Shown: positions 15,877 to 21,081 of the stretch, piece by piece | Position numbering within the stretch: position 1 is the first letter of the stretch | How the letters are laid out: each line of letters starts with the position of its first letter | From: Bacteroidales bacterium | GTDB taxonomy: Bacteria; Bacteroidota; Bacteroidia; Bacteroidales; UBA932 | NCBI GenBank assembly: GCA_017615445.1 | Contig: JAGAAD010000052.1 | Span: 1 to 21,081 of the forward strand | Length of the DNA stretch: 21,081 bases | Reading direction: 5' to 3' | Made by a program: the position numbers and the translations under genes | Notes under the pieces: generated by a model | What the model saw: the letters and a program-made list of their open reading frames with translations, nothing else | What the model was told of the DNA's origin: nothing | The model's database searches: none

Positions 15877-16199
15877 AAAGCAAGAAAAAGTTGAAAGAAT
15901 GTGCGGCTGCGGGCGGGGGAGCGGGGCTGACGCAGGGAAGGGAGCAAGACGCGAAGGCTTGGACAGTCCGGGCCGTCGCTTTCGGGAAGAACTGGCGGGA
16001 AGGCTTTAACGCCTTCCACGCCGCAGTCCCGGCTCCGGCCCTTTGCCCAATTTTTAGTTTCAGACGCGGAGAAGGGAAAGGTTTTCGAGCGCTAGAGCCC
16101 GCATCGAGCGATTCGGGGCGGCATACTTTCAATCAAGATCTTCTGCCGGGCTTCGCCCAAGCCCGAACCTACCGTTAGTCCAGCGGGAGAGGAAAAATC
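15877..16199. other. Gene-free stretch between hicA and the symmetric repeat
   Basis: About 320 bases with no convincing gene. Short frames are open on both strands but lack homology cues and consistent codon use. It contains a hairpin, ggaaggc (15998-16004) with gccttcc (16011-16017), and a small gggc/gccc hairpin at 16148-16158. Together with the repeats that follow, it makes up about a kilobase of non-coding DNA, unusual in this otherwise compact window. Confidence 0.5.
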
Positions 16200-16370
16200 G
16201 GGCGTTTGCGCGGAAGGTCCCCCTGGTTTTGCGGAAGGTGTCTTTTTGTGGAGCATACCTTCTGCACTCAAAACCCAACATGGTGCCTCCTAGGGCACAT
16301 TGACTGCGGAAGGTCCCGCCTATAAAAGGAGACCTTCCGCATTTGATGGGGGACCTTCCGCAAAACGCCC
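16200..16370. repeat. Dyad-symmetric array of six GCGGAAGGT motifs
   Basis: The 9-base motif gcggaaggt occurs forward at 16210-16218, 16231-16239 and 16306-16314, and reversed at 16257-16265 (one mismatch), 16332-16340 and 16353-16361. All six copies are exactly symmetric about 16285.5: each mirrored pair of coordinates sums to 32571. The outermost copies extend to gcggaaggtccccc on both sides, and gggcgttt/aaacgccc flanks them (16200-16207, 16363-16370). The inner spacing of each outer pair is 21 bases, two helical turns. An 11-base hairpin forms within it (tgcggaaggtc 16305-16315 with gaccttccgca 16331-16341). It may be a MITE-like element, a structured RNA or a protein-binding array. Confidence 0.8.
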
Positions 16371-16373
16371 TCA

Positions 16374-16435
16374 GGGCGCGAGTTTATGCGAGCGCCCGGT
16401 CTACCAAGGGGCGAGGCCTGGTTATGCCGAGCCCC
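16374..16435. repeat. Two consecutive hairpins with a GA/GA internal step
   Basis: Hairpin one pairs gggcgc (16374-16379) with gcgccc (16392-16397) around a loop that begins with GA and ends with GA. Hairpin two pairs ggggc (16408-16412) with gcccc (16431-16435), then GA opposite GA, then ggc (16415-16417) with gcc (16426-16428). The two loops share related TTTATGCGAGC and GTTATGCCGAGC strings. Tandem G-A mismatches are a common feature of structured RNA, so this may belong to a non-coding RNA; no expression evidence is available. Confidence 0.5.
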
Positions 16436-16537
16436 GACCAAATAACGTAGACAGTCAACGGATTGGCAAATCTCACCCATCGCGCAAGCTGAGCCGCTCC
16501 TTCGAGCTCGGCGCAGCGCGATCCGAGGATGAATTGA

Positions 16538-16726
16538 GAATCGGCGCTAAAAACGCTGGTTTTGACGCCGGGGAGGAAGAAAACTGGCGATTCGGCGCTA
16601 AAATCGGGCAAAACGGCGCCGGAGGAGGGAAAAACGAGAGATTCGGCGCCAAAATCGGGCAAAACGGCGCCGGAGAAGGGGGAAACGAGAGATCTGGCGC
16701 TAAAATCGGGCAAAATGGCGCCGGGA
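16538..16726. repeat. 51-bp tandem repeat, 3.7 copies
   Basis: Units begin at 16538, 16589, 16640 and 16691, exactly 51 bases apart. Units two and three match at 47 of 51 positions; the first is more diverged and the last is cut short near 16726. The core is ggcgcyaaaatcgggcaaaa followed by yggcgcc, then a purine-rich tail. Because 51 is a multiple of three, several frames stay open through the array on both strands, which creates spurious-looking proteins with 17-residue repeats. It ends about 55 bases before the promoter of the second operon. Confidence 0.8.
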
Positions 16727-16779
16727 AATGAAAGCTCACAGGGGGGAGAGAAAATGGTTCGGGGAGGAGGGAGAAAGGG

Positions 16780-16811
16780 TTTGCGAAAGAGGACGAAAAT
16801 GCGTAAATTTG
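16780..16811 (+). promoter_or_regulatory. Bacteroides-type promoter for the second operon
   Basis: TTTG at 16780-16783, 20 bases, then TAAATTTG at 16804-16811 match the Bacteroides sigma-ABfr consensus (TTTG, 19-21 bases, TAnnTTTG) at every defined position. Transcription would start near 16816, leaving a leader of about 50 bases that contains the palindrome ggagctcc (16829-16836) before the ATG at 16868. Confidence 0.75.
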
Positions 16812-16867
16812 GATACTATTCGGGGCGTGGAGCTCCGGGAGGACAAAGCTAACTAATACCACACATA

Positions 16868-17974
16868 ATGACAGACAGACGATCATTCTTGAAGACGACG
16901 GCGGCCGCGGGCGCAGCTGTCGCCGCAGCACCCCTCATTACCGGTTGCGGAACGGGTAAGGACAAGTACGGAATAGCCCTGAACAAGGGTCTTGAGAGCA
17001 CGCTCATCGTTCCGAAGGCGAACGCAGTGCCTATCACGGGTACTTTCCTCGATGAGATTAGCACGGACATCCCTCACCAGAACTGGGGAGAGGCGGAGTG
17101 GGACCGCGATTTCCAGTATATGAAGAAGTTCGGAATAGACACGGTGATAATAATCCGCTGCGGCCTTCGCAAATGGATGACCTATCCGAGCCCGTACCTT
17201 CTGAAGAAGGGATACTACTATCCTTCTGTGGACCTCGTGGACATGTTCTGCCGTTTGGCCGAGAAGTACGACATGAAACTCTATATCGGTCTGTACGACT
17301 CGGACGAGTACTGGTACACTGGCGTCTATAACAACGAAATCGAGATCAACAAGTTCATAATCGACGAGCTTTGGGAAAGATATGGCCACTATAAGGCCTT
17401 CAAGGGCTGGTATCTGAGCTACGAAATCTCCCGTCGCTCAAAGGGCGCAATCGAGGGTTATCAGAAACTCGGTCAGCAGTGTAAGGAACTCTCCAAGAGC
17501 GCGGAGTACCCGAACGGATATCCCACCTTCATCAGCCCCATCATCGAGGGCATCAAGGGAGTCAGCGCGCAGAGCGCACAGCTCCGCAGGGCTGACAGGC
17601 CGGACATCATGGAGCACATGCGCGACTGGGATGAGATCTTCGAGGGTATCCACGAATTCGTGGACGCCTGCGCATTCCAGGACGGATACAACGACTACGA
17701 TGAGATCGAGGACTACATTTCCGTGAACAAGATGCTGGCAGACAAGTGGGGAATCCACTCTTGGACGAACTGCGAAAGCTTCGACCGCGACATGCCCATC
17801 AAGTTCCTCCCGATCAAGTTCGACAAACTCCGCATGAAACTCGAGGCTGCGAAGCGCTGCGGTGTGGAGAAAGCAATCACCTTCGAGTTCTCTCACTTCA
17901 TCAGCCCTCAGTCCGCCTATCTGCAGGCAGGACACCTCTACGACAGATATCTGGAATACTTCAACAAGAAGTGA
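16868..17974 (+). CDS. DUF4434 family protein, Tat-exported lipoprotein
   Basis: A 368-residue protein. Its N-terminus has a twin-arginine motif (DRRSFLK) and a lipobox ITGC (Cys27), so it should be folded in the cytoplasm, exported by Tat and lipidated. The DUF4434 domain covers about 55-365: PITGTFLDEI, WDRDFQYMKKFGIDTVIIIR, KLYIGLYDSDEYW, GWYLSYEISRR with Glu186, AFQDGYNDYDE, WTNCESFDRDMP with Glu303, and AITFEFSHFISPQSAYLQAG with Glu340. The pattern is that of an eight-fold beta/alpha barrel, as in many glycosidases, with Glu at strand ends; catalysis is inference and I know no proven activity. It is the first gene of the second operon, and its stop overlaps the GTG start of SusC (GTGA). 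Confidence 0.88.
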   Translation: MTDRRSFLKTTAAAGAAVAAAPLITGCGTGKDKYGIALNKGLESTLIVPKANAVPITGTFLDEISTDIPHQNWGEAEWDRDFQYMKKFGIDTVIIIRCGLRKWMTYPSPYLLKKGYYYPSVDLVDMFCRLAEKYDMKLYIGLYDSDEYWYTGVYNNEIEINKFIIDELWERYGHYKAFKGWYLSYEISRRSKGAIEGYQKLGQQCKELSKSAEYPNGYPTFISPIIEGIKGVSAQSAQLRRADRPDIMEHMRDWDEIFEGIHEFVDACAFQDGYNDYDEIEDYISVNKMLADKWGIHSWTNCESFDRDMPIKFLPIKFDKLRMKLEAAKRCGVEKAITFEFSHFISPQSAYLQAGHLYDRYLEYFNKK

Positions 17975-20904
17975 AACGCATAATCCTAATCATTGCTTTT
18001 GCGCTCACCGGCCTGGCCGTGTGGGCGCAAAAACCCAGTAAAGAGCCGGAAATAGATCTCGACTCCCTTTACCAGGGCTGGGACGACCAGCTCGAGGAAC
18101 TTGTGGTCATCGGTTACGGCGAGCGGAAGCGCGAGTACCTGACGGGAAGCGTGGCGCAGGTGTCCTCGAGGGAAATCCTCAAGGCCCCGGTGACCAACTC
18201 CCAGCAGCTCCTCACAGGCCGCCTCGCCGGCCTGACGAACATCCAGACCACCGGCACCCCGGGTGCCGACGGCACGAGGATGTTCGTCCGCGGCCTAAGC
18301 ACCTGGGGCGGTAGCGAGCCCGTGTGCGTGGTGGACGGCATCAAGCACGACATAGGCATAATCAAGACGCTGAATCCGAACGACATCGAGACGGTGTCCG
18401 TGCTGAAAGACGGCGCGAGCACCGCGGTCTACGGCCTGGACGGCTCGAACGGCGTGATCGTGATCACCACCAAGGCCGGCACACGCAGCAAGAACACGGT
18501 GGCTTACGACGGCTCCGTCTCCTTCGACTTCAACACAGCGATGATAGAACTGATGGACGCCGAGGAGTACATCTACTGGAACAACAAAGTCCGCGAGATG
18601 GACGGTCTGCCGCTTTACTGGACGCCCGAAAATATCCAGAAACTCAAGGACATGGGCCTCTATGCCGAGACTAACTGGATGGACGTCATCTACAAGCCCT
18701 TCGGCCTGACGCATCAGCACAACATCTCGGCCAGCGGCGGAAACTCGGACACCCAGTACTACGCCTCGCTGGGCTATATGGGCCAGGACGGCATTATGCG
18801 CAACACTCATTACGAGCGCTACAACTTCCGCACGAACCTCAGCACGAAAGTGGCGAACGGCCTGGACTTCAAGACCACGGTCTTCGGACAGTACTCCTAC
18901 CGCCATCTGCCGTGCATCCCGCTGGACGCGCAGAGCGAGTACTCGCCGATCTCGCAGGCCTATTACGCAGCCCCGATCCTCGCGCAGGAGTACAACGGCT
19001 ACCCGCTCGGAATCACGAACGGAACTTACACCTATACTCCGCTCGCAGGCCTCTACAACGGCGGCTACCGCGACCAGAGCTACGCTCTCCTCAGCGCCAC
19101 TCTCCAGCTGGACTACGACTTCGGAGTGCTCGCGCCCTGGCTCCGTGGCTTGAAGGCCTCGGCCTTCGCGGGCTTCAACGGCGACCTCACCATCAGCCAG
19201 CAGTATGTGCAGCCCTTCAAGCAGGCGCAGTTCAACCCGAAGACCTTCACGGTCAGCATAATCAACTTCATCCCGTACACGAAAACGACCTACATCAAGG
19301 GCCATTCGTACAGCGCGGACATGGTCGTCAGGCCGCAGATCTCCTACGACCGGACCTTCGGCAAGCACCAGTTGCAGATGCTCGGCCTCTTCGAGGCGGA
19401 ACGCTTCTATGTCAGTTACCTGCAGGGCCATGGCTACGGCTTCGCCACGGACGACCCGATAGACCTGAATATGGCCACGGAGAGCACGATGGGCGCGGCC
19501 TCCGGCTCGCATGACCATCGCGGCTTCGCCAGCTTCGTCTACCGCGGCTCCTACATCTACGACGGCAAGTACATCCTCGAAGCCTCCGGCCGCTACGACG
19601 GCTCCTATGTCTTCGCGCCCGAATCGCGCTGGGGGTTCTTCCCCTCGTTCGCGGCGGCGTGGGTGATGAGCAAGGAAAGCTTCATCAAAGACAACCTCAG
19701 CTGGGTGGAGCACCTCAAGCTGCGCGCCTCGCTGGGCCAGACCGGCTCCTCGGACATCGCGGCCTACTCGTACATGATCAAGTTCAGCAACACGGGCGCG
19801 AGCGACGCCTACGGAATCGGCCTCTCGCCGGTGAAAGGCTACTACACCAGCGGCTACCCTAACACGGACGCCACCTGGTCCAGGATGTACGACTACAACG
19901 CCGGCCTGGACGCGATCCTCTTCAGCGGCATGCTGACGGTGGGCTTCGACTGGTTCTACCAGTACAGGACTCACATCCTCGAGGCCATGTCCAGTTCGGC
20001 CTATGCCCCCTCGCTGGGCAGCAATTACCCGGTCTACGCTAACACCGGCCGTATGGACAACCGCGGCTTCGAGCTCACGCTCAAGCACGACAACTGGCTC
20101 GCGAACGGCATCAACTACAGCATCGGCGGGATGGTGATGTTCGCCCGCAACCGCGTGCTCTCGAAGAAAATCACGGACGACCACCCGTCCTACCGCGCGG
20201 TGCTCGGCCAGCCGCTCGGAGCGGTCTACGGCTTCAAATGCCTGGGCCTGTTCCAGACGGAAGAAGAGCTGATCGACGCGCCCACCCCGCCGCAGGGCTA
20301 CATAGACCTCGGCGAGCAGCGCTACCTGGACTACAACGGCGACGGCAAGATCACGGCCCAGTACGACTACATCCGCCTGGGCTACTCGGACGTGCCGGAA
20401 ATGACCTTCTCCCTGAACGCGGACGTGAGTTGGAAGAACTGGTCGCTCTCGGCCCTCTTCCAGGGCGCGACCATGGTCACGACGAAGCTCTGCGGAGTCT
20501 ACAACAACGGCGTCACGGACAACACCGTCTACACCCGCACGTTCTACGGCCTGGACGCCACAAACGGCAACATAGCCCTCGCGAAGAACTCCTGGACGCC
20601 GGACCACACGGACGCCTACTACCCGCGCATACACCAGAGCTGGAACGGAAACACAATGTGGATTTCGGACATGTGGCTGGTGGACGGCAGCTATCTGCGC
20701 CTGAAGAACCTTCAGCTCACTTACGCCTTCCCGGACAGCTGGACCAGGGCGATGAAGCTCGCGAAGGTCAGCGCATTCCTTGCCGGAACGAACATATTCA
20801 CCCTGTCGCACTACAAATGGATGGACCCGGAGAACCCGGGAGTGAACGACGGATTCTACCCGCAGCAGCGCACATTCAGCGCCGGTCTTAACGTAACATT
20901 CTAG
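17971..20904 (+). CDS. SusC/RagA family TonB-dependent transporter (second pair), short N-terminus
   Basis: A 977-residue outer-membrane transporter. I start it at GTG 17971: it overlaps the DUF4434 stop and is followed by a clean Sec signal (KRIILIIAFALTGLAVWA, cleavage about residue 19). The frame is open further upstream only inside DUF4434. After a 20-residue acidic linker comes the TonB-box-like LEELVVIGYG (41-50), a plug with VRGLSTWGG and the SusC signature YGLDGSNGVIVITT (about 153-166), and a barrel ending GLNVTF with the terminal Phe. Unlike the first SusC of this window it has neither the carboxypeptidase-regulatory-like domain nor an STN domain, so it is a minimal form. Its SusD partner follows 4 bases later. 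Confidence 0.94.
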   Translation: MKRIILIIAFALTGLAVWAQKPSKEPEIDLDSLYQGWDDQLEELVVIGYGERKREYLTGSVAQVSSREILKAPVTNSQQLLTGRLAGLTNIQTTGTPGADGTRMFVRGLSTWGGSEPVCVVDGIKHDIGIIKTLNPNDIETVSVLKDGASTAVYGLDGSNGVIVITTKAGTRSKNTVAYDGSVSFDFNTAMIELMDAEEYIYWNNKVREMDGLPLYWTPENIQKLKDMGLYAETNWMDVIYKPFGLTHQHNISASGGNSDTQYYASLGYMGQDGIMRNTHYERYNFRTNLSTKVANGLDFKTTVFGQYSYRHLPCIPLDAQSEYSPISQAYYAAPILAQEYNGYPLGITNGTYTYTPLAGLYNGGYRDQSYALLSATLQLDYDFGVLAPWLRGLKASAFAGFNGDLTISQQYVQPFKQAQFNPKTFTVSIINFIPYTKTTYIKGHSYSADMVVRPQISYDRTFGKHQLQMLGLFEAERFYVSYLQGHGYGFATDDPIDLNMATESTMGAASGSHDHRGFASFVYRGSYIYDGKYILEASGRYDGSYVFAPESRWGFFPSFAAAWVMSKESFIKDNLSWVEHLKLRASLGQTGSSDIAAYSYMIKFSNTGASDAYGIGLSPVKGYYTSGYPNTDATWSRMYDYNAGLDAILFSGMLTVGFDWFYQYRTHILEAMSSSAYAPSLGSNYPVYANTGRMDNRGFELTLKHDNWLANGINYSIGGMVMFARNRVLSKKITDDHPSYRAVLGQPLGAVYGFKCLGLFQTEEELIDAPTPPQGYIDLGEQRYLDYNGDGKITAQYDYIRLGYSDVPEMTFSLNADVSWKNWSLSALFQGATMVTTKLCGVYNNGVTDNTVYTRTFYGLDATNGNIALAKNSWTPDHTDAYYPRIHQSWNGNTMWISDMWLVDGSYLRLKNLQLTYAFPDSWTRAMKLAKVSAFLAGTNIFTLSHYKWMDPENPGVNDGFYPQQRTFSAGLNVTF

Positions 20905-20908
20905 AGCC

Positions 20909-21081
20909 ATGAGAGTAAAGAAATTGTTTGCAACGGCGCTTGTCGCCCTGGCCGCGGTCTCCTGCAACTGGATAGACCTCGGGCCCACCTCTCAGCTCTC
21001 TCCGGACCAGATCTGGAGCGGAGACGAAACCACCCTGGACGGTTACGTGTTCGGCCTCTATGCCGCCATCCGCGACAAGGC
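20909..21081 (+). CDS. SusD/RagB family lipoprotein (second pair), cut by the window end
   Basis: The first 57 residues of a protein starting at ATG 20909, 4 bases after the SusC stop. It has a short hydrophobic signal ending LAAVSC (Cys19), then a SusD-like N-terminus (LGPTSQLSPDQIWSGDETTL, then GYVFGLYAAIRDK), the usual start of the first helical region. Position directly after SusC makes the SusD assignment strong. The remainder lies outside the window, so nothing can be said of its ligand site. Confidence 0.88.
   Translation, partial: MRVKKLFATALVALAAVSCNWIDLGPTSQLSPDQIWSGDETTLDGYVFGLYAAIRDK

Noticed and set aside
15869..16178. Overlapping short frames on both strands after hicA
   Set aside because: Both frames are open over the same GC-rich DNA, with no domain, no consistent codon signal and no promoter.
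16538..16726. CRISPR array
   Set aside because: The units are contiguous 51-base repeats without unique spacers, and no cas genes are present.
16300..16731. A 143-residue plus-strand frame with 17-residue repeats
   Set aside because: The repeats are a by-product of a 51-base DNA repeat that is a multiple of three. The frame starts with TTG inside the symmetric array, and other frames are open too.
16473..16931. A 152-residue minus-strand frame with a hydrophobic start and proline-rich repeats
   Set aside because: The signal-like segment overlaps the promoter and Tat signal region of DUF4434 on the other strand, and the rest is the same tandem repeat read backwards.
18295..20988. An 897-residue open frame on the minus strand opposite the second SusC
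   Set aside because: It mirrors the codon pattern of a certain SusC gene and has no recognisable domain.

Overview
The window comes from a GC-rich member of the Bacteroidota, most likely Bacteroidales. The evidence is two SusC/SusD pairs, many short lipoproteins with Bacteroidota-style lipoboxes, genes packed with 1-4 base overlaps, a general lack of Shine-Dalgarno sequences, and promoters of the Bacteroides type (TTTG, about 20 bases, TAnnTTTG). I cannot name a genus. No rRNA, tRNA, transposase, CRISPR array or dedicated PUL regulator (HTCS, SusR, ECF sigma/anti-sigma pair) is visible.

Layout. Bases 1-101 are the tail of an unrecognised gene, followed by a block of nested inverted repeats (about 161-300). 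Bases 358-14095 hold one tightly packed plus-strand polysaccharide utilisation operon of seven genes: a GH97 glycosidase with the full inverting (SusB-type) residue set, SusC, SusD, a DUF1735 surface lipoprotein, two adjacent paralogous DUF4855 lipoproteins, and a large lipoprotein with two BACON-like domains, a beta-helix and a propeller-like C-terminus. Hairpins at 14123-14143 and 14195-14228 close the operon.

Bases 14279-15849 are a minus-strand island: hicA toxin, hicB antitoxin and a third gene of unknown function with a weak nitrilase-like look but no catalytic triad. hicA is about 40% GC against roughly 60% around it. Its promoter has an exact TAnnTTTG box overlapping a perfect palindrome, a natural site for HicB autorepression.

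Bases 15877-16779 have no convincing gene but are highly structured. They hold a six-copy GCGGAAGGT array with exact dyad symmetry (16200-16370), two hairpins that each carry a GA/GA internal step (16374-16435), and nearly four copies of a 51-bp tandem repeat (16538-16726). A textbook Bacteroides promoter (16780-16811) then starts a second operon: a Tat-exported DUF4434 lipoprotein, a SusC lacking the usual N-terminal carboxypeptidase-like domain (GTG start overlapping the previous stop), and a SusD cut off by the window end.

How it may work together (inference): SusC/SusD bind and import oligosaccharides at the outer membrane. The DUF1735 and BACON proteins look like surface glycan binders. 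GH97 would remove terminal alpha-linked sugars. The DUF4855 pair and the DUF4434 protein, all export-tagged and rich in conserved acidic residues, are the best candidates for undescribed glycan-active enzymes. The substrate cannot be read from the sequence.
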